DNA of 9,931 nt from Candidatus Omnitrophota bacterium (lineage in GTDB: Bacteria; Ratteibacteria; UBA8468; B48-G9; DSTR01). The translations under genes and the position numbers were made by a program. The notes beneath the pieces are model-generated. The model saw only the letters and a list, made by a program, of their open reading frames with translations, ran no database searches and had not been told where the DNA came from. Location: contig JAMWDF010000076.1 of NCBI GenBank assembly GCA_023818865.1, positions 1-9,931 of the forward strand, given 5' to 3'. Of the stretch, positions 1 to 5,529 are shown one piece after another. How positions within the stretch are numbered: the first letter of the stretch is position 1; every line of letters starts with the position of its first letter.

Positions 1-2
1 AG

Positions 3-488
3 AACGAGGAATGGCGCAAGAAACTAGAACCGCAAGGATTTCCCGTCATTTACCTGACCGATGCGACGGGGCGCCCTTATGCGGAAACTGGGTACCAGCC
101 GGGCGGGGCCGAAAAGTTCCTCGCTGACTTGGAACAGTTGCGCCAGAAGGGCGAACAACGAGACAAGGCCCTTGAGGCGGCGGCGAACTCGAGCGGCTCG
201 GAAAGGGCCAAGCATCTCGACGAGGCGCTCACGGCGGTGGGCGACGCGCTGGCCGTCAAGTTCTACCGCCAGGAACATTGGCAGCCAGAAATTTTTTCTC
301 GAGAAACCTTGAATGCCTGGCTAGCTGGGTCTCACCTGACAGCCGAGCAAAAAGCAAAAGAAAAGGCAGAAAATATTCTTCGTCAGTATCATCCCCAGGG
401 TATCACCGAAACCACCGAACAGGCACTTTTGAAGGTGATCAACCAGGCTTATCAGTTGTTGGTAGAGAAAAAACAAAAGGACAAGTAA
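3..488 (+). CDS. Partial ORF: thioredoxin-like segment joined in frame to an MttB-type methyltransferase C-terminus (probable chimera)
   Basis: The frame is open from the window edge, so the start lies upstream. Codons at about 3-255 give GFPVIYLTDATGRPYAETGYQPGG followed by a charged helix with RDKALEAAA and AKHLDEAL. This looks like the end of a periplasmic thioredoxin-like protein of the type with a 'GFPT..LLD..G....GYQPGG' strand and a C-terminal helical tail. From about codon 264 the text changes to YRQEHWQPEIFSRETLNAW and then KAKEKAENILRQYHP. That resembles the extreme C-terminus of trimethylamine methyltransferase (MttB) family proteins, which end in a 'W.P.lfdR....W' segment, a helix with 'A.ek...IL..H.P', and a last acidic or lysine-rich helix. 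GC falls from about 65% (61-240) to about 43% (361-480) across the switch. Both family assignments are recalled, not searched. Only the last ~75 residues of the MttB-like part are present, so no active site can be judged. Confidence 0.6.
   Translation, partial: NEEWRKKLEPQGFPVIYLTDATGRPYAETGYQPGGAEKFLADLEQLRQKGEQRDKALEAAANSSGSERAKHLDEALTAVGDALAVKFYRQEHWQPEIFSRETLNAWLAGSHLTAEQKAKEKAENILRQYHPQGITETTEQALLKVINQAYQLLVEKKQKDK
258..290. other. Composition and homology breakpoint inside the first ORF
   Basis: To the left, bases are GC-rich, codons mostly end in G or C, and the protein is thioredoxin-like. To the right, the DNA has the AT-richer style of the rest of the window and the protein is MttB-like. 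Both parent families could plausibly have a residue run like KFYR or HFYR here, so a short shared stretch around ttctaccgcc (261-270) could have joined two unrelated molecules. The frame is kept, which hides the junction from gene callers. An assembly artefact is my preferred reading; a real recombination event is the alternative. Confidence 0.55.
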
Positions 489-508
489 CCTGTCTATTCA
501 AGTACTCA

Positions 509-525
509 GGCCTAGTTATTAGGCC
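509..525. repeat. Perfect inverted repeat GGCCTA-N5-TAGGCC downstream of the first ORF
   Basis: Arms 509-514 and 520-525 are exact reverse complements around a 5-base loop (gttat). It lies 21 bases after the stop codon at 486-488 and 27 bases before the fucosidase start. The following bases are atttaaaaac, with no T-run, so it is not a convincing intrinsic terminator. It could be a weak hairpin at the end of the mttB-like transcript or an operator for the fucosidase gene. The rest of 489-552 holds nothing else I can support except the ribosome-binding site. Confidence 0.4.
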
Positions 526-542
526 ATTTAAAAACATCAGGC

Positions 543-547
543 AGGAG
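543..547 (+). promoter_or_regulatory. Shine-Dalgarno site AGGAG for the fucosidase gene
   Basis: AGGAG at 543-547 lies 5 bases before the ATG at 553. This fixes that start and agrees with a protein beginning directly with the GH29 fold and no leader peptide. Confidence 0.7.
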
Positions 548-552
548 ACAAA

Positions 553-1716
553 ATGAAAAAAAAGAATCTTGAATGGTGGACCAAGGCCCGTTTTGGCCTT
601 TTTCTTCACTGGGGACTTTATAGTCTTCTCGGAAGAGGAGAATGGGTAAGATGGTGGGAGAAAATACCCGGCAGAGAATATGACTCTCTAGCGAGAAAAT
701 TCAGGCCAAAGCCCAACGTGGCTGAAGAGTGGGTCAAACTGGCTAAGGACGCTGGAGCAGGTTATATGGTTTTGACCACCAGACATCACGAAGGTTTTTC
801 CCTCTTTAAAAGCCGCCACAGTGCCTTTAATTCAGGGGAAACTTGTCAGCGGGATATGGTGGCTGAGTACGTTTCTGCCTGCCGGAAATATGGAATGAGG
901 GTCGGACTTTACTACTCTCTCTTGGACTGGCGGTGGTCAGCCTATCACCGGGGACCTAGGAGAAACCCACAAGGCTGGCAAGTTTTTCTCCAATACGTTC
1001 ACGGTCAGGTGAGAGAACTGGTGAGTAACTATGGGAAAATAGATATTCTTTGGTATGATGGTTCTTGGCCTTATGATGCCCAAGCCTGGCAGGCTCGAAA
1101 ACTAAACGCGATGGTGAGAAGCTACCAACCGGATATCTTGATTAACGACCGAAGCGGCACTCCCGAAGATTTTGACACCCATTCGGAGCAGAAGATTGAA
1201 ACCAAGAATCGTCCCTGGGAGTGTGTTATGCCTCTTTCTGATTTCTGGTGGGGATACATACCTGGGGATAGGCACCCCAAGGATACTTATCAGGTGATCA
1301 GAAATCTGGTTCTGTGTGCTTCTCACGGAGGGAATTTCATGATTAACATTGGGCCGGCAGCTGATGGCACCATTCCTGCTTCTGATAGGTCAACGCTCTT
1401 GGGTGTTGGTCAGTGGTTGCAAGAAAATGGGGAAAGTATTTACGGAACACAGGGAGCCATTAGCAACAAAATTCCTACACCTCTGGCCACTCCCTGGGGA
1501 GGTACCACCAAAAGGAAGAACCGGCTTTACCTCCACCTTCTTTACTGGGGTCGGCAGTTTAGTGTCCCGGATGTTCCCTTCCGGGTTCGTCAGGCATTTT
1601 TCTTGAAAACAGGAAAACCGGTGACATTTTCCCAAGAAGGCAGCCTGGTTCATCTGGCTGACTTACCAGCCAGGCCAGTAGATAAATTTGATTCAGTACT
1701 CGTACTTGAAACTTAA
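553..1716 (+). CDS. Alpha-L-fucosidase, glycoside hydrolase family 29, cytoplasmic
   Basis: 387 residues. It should release alpha-linked L-fucose from oligosaccharides with retention of configuration. GH29 hallmarks in order: WWTKARFGLFLHWGLYS (8-24), the TTRHHEGFSLF substrate-site segment (75-85; H78, H79), GLYYSLLDW (118-126), and GKIDILWYDGSW (161-172), in which D169 matches the GH29 nucleophile. RPWECVMPLSDFWWGY (220-235) and SHGGNFMINIGPAADGTIP (257-275) follow; the latter is the conserved end of the barrel. The last ~80 residues look like the usual small C-terminal beta domain. The acid/base residue varies in position across GH29 and I cannot assign it. The N-terminus is charged and lacks a signal peptide, unlike many secreted fucosidases, so the enzyme probably acts on imported fragments. 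It is bounded by an inverted repeat upstream and a promoter downstream, so it may be transcribed separately from the following operon. Confidence 0.93.
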   Translation: MKKKNLEWWTKARFGLFLHWGLYSLLGRGEWVRWWEKIPGREYDSLARKFRPKPNVAEEWVKLAKDAGAGYMVLTTRHHEGFSLFKSRHSAFNSGETCQRDMVAEYVSACRKYGMRVGLYYSLLDWRWSAYHRGPRRNPQGWQVFLQYVHGQVRELVSNYGKIDILWYDGSWPYDAQAWQARKLNAMVRSYQPDILINDRSGTPEDFDTHSEQKIETKNRPWECVMPLSDFWWGYIPGDRHPKDTYQVIRNLVLCASHGGNFMINIGPAADGTIPASDRSTLLGVGQWLQENGESIYGTQGAISNKIPTPLATPWGGTTKRKNRLYLHLLYWGRQFSVPDVPFRVRQAFFLKTGKPVTFSQEGSLVHLADLPARPVDKFDSVLVLET

Positions 1717-1732
1717 ATCAGCAACCCGGCAA

Positions 1733-1761
1733 TTGCTTTTACCCCCGAGAAAAAATATAAT
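1733..1761 (+). promoter_or_regulatory. Sigma70-type promoter for the six-gene operon
   Basis: TTGCTT (1733-1738) and a perfect TATAAT (1756-1761) are separated by exactly 17 bases. The site lies in the only sizeable gap (1717-1795) between the fucosidase gene and the packed operon, and the expected start of transcription is near 1768. No promoter this good is visible ahead of the internal genes, which are fused by overlaps. The call rests on consensus matching only. Confidence 0.7.
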
Positions 1762-1765
1762 AACC

Positions 1766-1781
1766 AGGGAAGTCATTCCCT
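1766..1781 (+). promoter_or_regulatory. Perfect hairpin AGGGAA-GTCA-TTCCCT at the predicted transcription start
   Basis: Arms 1766-1771 and 1776-1781 are exact reverse complements around a 4-base loop. The repeat begins 4 bases after the -10 hexamer and ends 4 bases before the AAGGAGG ribosome site. It would therefore form a dyad across the start of transcription (an operator-like position) or a 5'-terminal hairpin on the mRNA. Which of the two, if either, cannot be told from sequence. Confidence 0.4.
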
Positions 1782-1784
1782 AAC

Positions 1785-1791
1785 AAGGAGG
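1785..1791 (+). promoter_or_regulatory. Strong Shine-Dalgarno site AAGGAGG for the DUF1318 gene
   Basis: AAGGAGG at 1785-1791 stands 4 bases before the ATG at 1796. It is the strongest ribosome site in the window and sits on the first gene of the operon. Confidence 0.75.
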
Positions 1792-1795
1792 AGAA

Positions 1796-2353
1796 ATGAA
1801 ATGGTGGCTGGTGTTGGGGGTGGTCAGTCTGGCTGCCTGTGCTATAGTCAATGTTTATGTTACTTTTCCGGAAGAAAAGATTAAACAGGCGGCTGATGAC
1901 CTGCTTGGTCCAGCGTTGCCTACTCCACAAAAACCGAAAGGTCAGTCTTTCTTCAAACTCCAATTCGGCCAGACTGCCTGGGCTCAGGAAGCAGCCTTAA
2001 GTAGCACATTGAAGACATCTTCTCCAATTCTTGACCAGATTAAGAAAAGGCGAGATTCCTGGCGGGAGAAAATAGATGAGTTCAAAGCCAAAGGTTACCT
2101 GGGCGAGACCAACTCTTTTTCTCTGGTAGTAAAAGAGACACCGCCGGCCAGCCTAGCGGCTGAGGTTGCTGAACTCAGGGAAAAGGAGAATCGCGAACGC
2201 AATCTGATGATTGAGGAATTGATGAAGATTAACAACGCCAATCCCCATCAGGAGAAAACCTTCCGGAGCATCTTCGCTGAGGTGATGATCAAAAAATATA
2301 CCCCTGAGGGCGCTTGGGTTCAACAACCTGATGGTACCTGGATAAGGAAATGA
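1796..2353 (+). CDS. YdbL-like DUF1318 family lipoprotein
   Basis: 185 residues. The N-terminus MKWWLVLGVVSLAAC is a short hydrophobic signal ending in a lipobox (L12-A13-A14-C15). It is followed by AIVNVYVTFPEEKIKQAADDL, a 'VNV.FPE..i..AA' segment that I recognise from DUF1318 lipoproteins. After a variable linker (about 40-75), the core runs from KKRRDSWREKIDEFKAKGYLGETN (83-106) through a charged coiled-coil-like helix (117-147). It ends in the family signature EGAWVQQPDGTWIRK (171-185). E. coli YdbL is encoded with YdbH and YnbE, which help move phospholipids to the outer membrane; neither partner is seen here. Expected location is the periplasm, lipid-anchored. The stop overlaps the vorB start (ATGA), so expression is tied to an unrelated-looking metabolic enzyme. 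The family call is good; the function here is unknown. Confidence 0.8.
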   Translation: MKWWLVLGVVSLAACAIVNVYVTFPEEKIKQAADDLLGPALPTPQKPKGQSFFKLQFGQTAWAQEAALSSTLKTSSPILDQIKKRRDSWREKIDEFKAKGYLGETNSFSLVVKETPPASLAAEVAELREKENRERNLMIEELMKINNANPHQEKTFRSIFAEVMIKKYTPEGAWVQQPDGTWIRK

Positions 2354-3390
2354 ACAGTGTGCTTTTGAGCGGCTGTGAAGCGGCCGCAGAAGCGGCGATC
2401 GCGGCTGGGTGCCGTTTCTACGCTGGTTATCCCATTACTCCCCAAAATCGTTTTCCTGAATACATGAGTGTGCGGTTGCCCCAGGTGGGGGGAGTATTTA
2501 TTCAGGCGGAAAGCGAACTGGCTGCTATTAACATGGTGTTTGGTGCTGCCGCAGCCGGAGCCAGAGCCTTAACCTCTTCTTCAAGCCCGGGTATTTCCCT
2601 GAAACAAGAAGGCATATCTTATCTGGCTGGCTGTGAGTTACCAGCGGTCATTATCAATATGAACCGGGGTGGACCAGGCCTGGGTGATGTTACCCCCAGC
2701 CAATCAGATTATTTTCAGTCAACCAGAGGTGGCGGGCACGGTGATTATCGCACCATTGTTCTGGCTCCCTGGTCTGTCCAGGAACTATACGATTTTACCT
2801 ATTTAGCCTTTGACCTGGCGGATCGCTACCGGAACCCGGTCCTGATCCTCTCTGACGGGATGGTTGCCCAAATCATGGAGCCGGTGCGATTGAAAAATGG
2901 AGTCAAAAAGTTGCCTGTCAAGAAATGGGCACTTACCGGTTGTCGGGGAAGGAAACCGAATTCTATCAAATCCCTTTTTCTTACCCCAGGGGTGCTGGAG
3001 ACACACAACTGGAAGTTAGCTAGAAAATATGAACTGATGGAAAAGAGAGAAGGGCGGTGGGAGACTTATGTCTGCGAAAAGATGGAACTTGTTATCGTGA
3101 GCTTTGGTATCTGTGCGCGGATTGTCAAAGAAGCGATGGAGCAGGCAAGAAAAGAAGACATCCGAGTAGGCCTTTTTCGTCCCCTTACTCTCTGGCCATT
3201 CCCTTATAAACAGTTGAGAAGCTACTTAGACAAAGTGGAGAAAGTCTTAGTTGTAGAACTGAATTTGGGGCAGATGCTTGATGATGTAAGAATAGCGGCT
3301 GGAGATAAAAGACGGATCTTTTTTTATGGTCGGCCTGGAGGGGGAGTGCCTACCCCTGAAGAAATCCTGAGAGAAATCAAGAAAAAATGA
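2350..3390 (+). CDS. vorB: 2-oxoacid:ferredoxin oxidoreductase alpha subunit, VorB type
   Basis: 346 residues, the usual length of a free-standing alpha subunit. With the beta subunit it converts a 2-oxoacid (2-oxoisovalerate and similar in this subfamily) plus CoA to acyl-CoA and CO2 while reducing ferredoxin. The pyrimidine-binding domain shows YAGYPITPQ (24-32), IQAESELAAINM (51-62, conserved E54), TSSSSPGISLKQE (75-87), and NMNRGGPGLGDVTPSQSDYF (103-122). GGGHGDYRTIVLAP (127-140) and the YRNPVLILSDG segment follow. Domain II (about 235-346) has the VIVSFG strand and ends in VVELNLGQML and GRPGGGVPTPEEI. No gamma or ferredoxin domain is fused at either end. The start overlaps the previous stop by 4 bases and lacks a properly spaced ribosome site, so translational coupling is likely. 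The choice of vor over kor rests on overall resemblance; substrate should be treated as predicted. Confidence 0.87.
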   Translation: MNSVLLSGCEAAAEAAIAAGCRFYAGYPITPQNRFPEYMSVRLPQVGGVFIQAESELAAINMVFGAAAAGARALTSSSSPGISLKQEGISYLAGCELPAVIINMNRGGPGLGDVTPSQSDYFQSTRGGGHGDYRTIVLAPWSVQELYDFTYLAFDLADRYRNPVLILSDGMVAQIMEPVRLKNGVKKLPVKKWALTGCRGRKPNSIKSLFLTPGVLETHNWKLARKYELMEKREGRWETYVCEKMELVIVSFGICARIVKEAMEQARKEDIRVGLFRPLTLWPFPYKQLRSYLDKVEKVLVVELNLGQMLDDVRIAAGDKRRIFFYGRPGGGVPTPEEILREIKKK

Positions 3391-4139
3391 AGGCATTATA
3401 CGCCAAACCTAAGTCGCTCACCGACAACATCATGATTTATTGCCCCGGGTGCGGGCATGGAATTATTCACCGACTAATCGCTGAATTGATTGATGAACTG
3501 AAGTTGAGAGAGAAAACCATTGGGGTAGCTCCGGTAGGGTGCGCGGTTCTTGCCTATGATTACTGGAACTTTGATGTGACTGAAGCGGCTCATGGACGGG
3601 CCCCGGCGGTCGCTACCGGATTAAAAAGGGTTCTACCAGACAGGTTCGTCTTTACTTATCAAGGTGATGGTGACCTGGCGGCAATCGGGACGGCAGAAAT
3701 TATCCACGCAGCGGCTAGAGGGGAGAAAATTAGTGTCATCTTTGTTAATAATGGTGTCTACGGGATGACTAAAGGGCAGATGGCTCCAACCACCATCCCA
3801 GGTTTTAAAACCACTACCTCAGTAGAAGGAAGAAACCCTCAGGTGCACGGCTATCCCATTAGGATTTGTGAACTCCTAGCCACTTTAGACGGGGTGAGTT
3901 TTCTGGAACGGGTAGCAGTTGATTCTATCCCAGGAATCATTAAGACAAAAAGCGCTTTGAGGAAGGCGTTTAATTGTCAGCTGGAAGAAAGAGGGTTCTC
4001 TCTGGTGGAAGTACTGGCCAGTTGCCCGACCAACTGGAAGATGACTCCGGAACAAGCGATGAAGTGGATCGGCCAAGAAATGGTGAAATATTTCCCGCTC
4101 GGAGTTTATAAAGAGAATTCAGCCAGTCTGGGTAAGTAG
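3387..4139 (+). CDS. vorA: 2-oxoacid:ferredoxin oxidoreductase beta subunit (thiamine diphosphate-binding), VorA type
   Basis: 250 residues, typical length. It binds thiamine diphosphate-Mg2+ and the proximal [4Fe-4S] cluster. The thiamine motif is YQGDGDLAAIG (91-101) followed after about 25 residues by NN (121-122) in VNNGVYGMTKGQMAPTT. Four cysteines stand where the family places its cluster ligands: C19 and C22 in YCPGCGHG, C52 in VGCAV, and C213 in ASCPTNW. AAHGRAPAVATGLKR (67-81) and HGYPIRICELLA (154-165) are also family text. The start overlaps the vorB stop by 4 bases (ATGA), which suits a 1:1 complex. The expected third gene, the ~180-residue gamma subunit, does not follow: the next gene is a membrane protein. 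Confidence 0.9.
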   Translation: MKALYAKPKSLTDNIMIYCPGCGHGIIHRLIAELIDELKLREKTIGVAPVGCAVLAYDYWNFDVTEAAHGRAPAVATGLKRVLPDRFVFTYQGDGDLAAIGTAEIIHAAARGEKISVIFVNNGVYGMTKGQMAPTTIPGFKTTTSVEGRNPQVHGYPIRICELLATLDGVSFLERVAVDSIPGIIKTKSALRKAFNCQLEERGFSLVEVLASCPTNWKMTPEQAMKWIGQEMVKYFPLGVYKENSASLGK

Positions 4140-4146
4140 GACTATC

Positions 4147-4152
4147 AGGAGG
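4147..4152 (+). promoter_or_regulatory. Shine-Dalgarno site AGGAGG that favours the second of two tandem ATGs
   Basis: AGGAGG at 4147-4152 is followed by GATGATG. The ATG at 4154 would be only 1 base from the site, whereas the ATG at 4157 is 4 bases away. The second ATG is therefore the more likely start of the membrane protein, one residue shorter than the longest reading. Confidence 0.6.
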
Positions 4153-4156
4153 GATG

Positions 4157-4816
4157 ATGATTTTCATTCCGTTTTCGCTCCTTTTGTTCTTTCTCCTCCT
4201 GTTATTCCTCCCTTTTTTCTTCTTTCTGGTGCAAATAGAGATCTTCCGGTTGGCCCTTTCCAAGATTGGTCTTTCACCAACAGTTGCCTTTTTCATCATT
4301 CTGGTTTCTCTTTTAGGCAGCGCGGTTAACATTCCTCTGGTAGTCAAAGAGGTAAACACCTGGCGTCCTTTACCCCCAGAGATTTTCTCCCTCCTGGTCC
4401 CTTTCCGGATGCCCCAGATGAGCCAGCAACAGGTGATTGCGATTAATCTTGGGGGAGCGATAATTCCTCTACTGCTCTGTCTTTATCTCCTGCCCAGAGC
4501 CCCATCCTTGCCTACTTTTTTCGCTACCGTCATCTCCAGTCTGGTGTGCTTCCATCTTTCCCGGGTAGTGCCAGGGATGGGGGTGACCATTCCAGCCTTC
4601 ATTCCCCCGTTGGTGGCGGTGTTTCTCGCTTTTATTTTTTCTCCGGGTAACAAAATTCCAGTGGCTTATATCTCTGGGGTTCTCGGCGTTCTGATCGGAG
4701 CGGATTTGTTGAACCTGCCTCATCTGGGTAATTACCCAGGGGTAATGAGTATTGGTGGGGCCGGCGTCTATGATGGTATTTTTCTTGTCGGCATTATTTC
4801 CGCACTCCTGGCTTAG
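4157..4816 (+). CDS. DUF1614 family integral membrane protein
   Basis: 219 residues from the preferred ATG. About six to seven hydrophobic segments cover nearly the whole chain, beginning with an extremely Leu/Phe-rich stretch (residues ~3-27). The text resembles DUF1614: LSKIGLSPTVAFFIILVSLL then GSAVNIPL near residues 34-60, INLGGAIIPLLL (about 98-109), GVLGVLIGADLLNL (about 175-188) and, close to the end, SIGGAGVYDGIFLVG. The polar residues within membrane segments (N and P in SAVNIPL, D in GADLLNL, D in GVYDGIF) are the ones the family keeps, which hints at a transporter-like or binding role. No function is established that I know of. It sits between vorA (17-base gap) and radC (5-base gap), in the place where a gamma subunit gene would be expected, but bears no resemblance to one. 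Confidence 0.75.
   Translation: MIFIPFSLLLFFLLLLFLPFFFFLVQIEIFRLALSKIGLSPTVAFFIILVSLLGSAVNIPLVVKEVNTWRPLPPEIFSLLVPFRMPQMSQQQVIAINLGGAIIPLLLCLYLLPRAPSLPTFFATVISSLVCFHLSRVVPGMGVTIPAFIPPLVAVFLAFIFSPGNKIPVAYISGVLGVLIGADLLNLPHLGNYPGVMSIGGAGVYDGIFLVGIISALLA
4724..4739. repeat. 16-bp perfect palindrome CTGGGTAATTACCCAG inside the DUF1614 gene
   Basis: The two 8-base halves are exact reverse complements with no loop. It is coding sequence (part of LGNYPG) about 100 bases before the radC start. About 0.15 such perfect 16-mers would be expected by chance in a window this size, so it is only mildly surprising. It may be a protein-binding dyad or coincidence. Confidence 0.35.
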
Positions 4817-4821
4817 AGGAA

Positions 4822-5529
4822 ATGGAAACGAACAAGAACCCTTCAGCCAATCTGAACCTTAGTCACTGGCCGGAAGATGAAAGACCAAGAGAAAAACTCT
4901 GGCGAGAAGGAGAACACCGACTGTCTAACACTGAACTCTTGGCGATTTTATTACGGACTGGAACCCGGGGTATAAGCGCTATGGACCTGGCCAGAAGAAT
5001 CCGGGAGAAGTTCGGGTCTTTTCGGGATATGAGTCACACCAGCCTTCAGGAATGGTTAAGAATTAAAGGACTGGGGCAGGCGAAAATATGTCAGATTAAG
5101 GCCGCTTTAGAAATCGGCCGGCGACTAGCGGCGGAAGAAAGTGGGGTCCGGGAAAAGATTTCTTCGGCCCGGGAGGTCTTTGGCCTGCTCGGGGTAAGAA
5201 TGCGAGACCTGAAGTATGAAATTTTTCGGGTGCTCTTGTTAAACTCCCGAAACCAGTTACGGGAGGATATTGAGATAGAACAGGGGACGGTAAACCAGGC
5301 TCATCCCCTTCTCAGAGAAATTTTCCAAGTGGCTTTGGAAAAGAGAGCCGTAGCCATTATCTGCGTTCATAACCATCCCAGTGGTAACCCCTCGCCCAGT
5401 CCTGAAGATAAGGAATTTACTCGCTCTTTAATAGAAGCCGGCAGAATCCTAGGCGTTCGGGTGCTGGACCATATCATTATTGGCGACGACGTTTATTACA
5501 GTTTCGCCGACCACGGACTCATGGAATAA
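4822..5529 (+). CDS. radC: RadC family JAB/MPN-domain protein
   Basis: 235 residues, normal length. The N-terminal part has DERPREKLWREGEHRLSNTELLAILLRTGT (19-48), the standard RadC opening, and a helix-hairpin-helix segment RIKGLGQAKICQIKAALEIG (80-99) that suggests DNA binding. The C-terminal half is a JAB/MPN metallo-domain with E133, H183-x-H185, S193 and D196 in VHNHPSGNPSPSPED, so the zinc-binding JAMM set is complete. The original link of RadC to DNA repair in E. coli has been withdrawn and its role is unsettled; nuclease, recombination and DNA-uptake roles have been proposed for relatives. AGAGG at 4815-4819 is only 2 bases from the ATG at 4822, so initiation probably depends on coupling with the gene before. 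The stop shares one base with the pyruvate kinase start. Confidence 0.93.
   Translation: METNKNPSANLNLSHWPEDERPREKLWREGEHRLSNTELLAILLRTGTRGISAMDLARRIREKFGSFRDMSHTSLQEWLRIKGLGQAKICQIKAALEIGRRLAAEESGVREKISSAREVFGLLGVRMRDLKYEIFRVLLLNSRNQLREDIEIEQGTVNQAHPLLREIFQVALEKRAVAIICVHNHPSGNPSPSPEDKEFTRSLIEAGRILGVRVLDHIIIGDDVYYSFADHGLME

Noticed and set aside
278..556. 92-codon ORF overlapping the first gene in another frame
   Set aside because: Its text is low-complexity Arg/Ser/Lys, whereas the other frame gives a coherent MttB-like C-terminus ending at 488.
1721..1740. GCAA...TTGC stem and GCAATTGC palindrome followed by TTTT after the fucosidase gene
   Set aside because: The stem is only 4 base pairs, too weak for an intrinsic terminator, and the same bases form the -35 region of the promoter.
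4154..4156. First ATG as the start of the DUF1614 gene
   Set aside because: Only 1 base separates it from the Shine-Dalgarno site; the next ATG has normal spacing.
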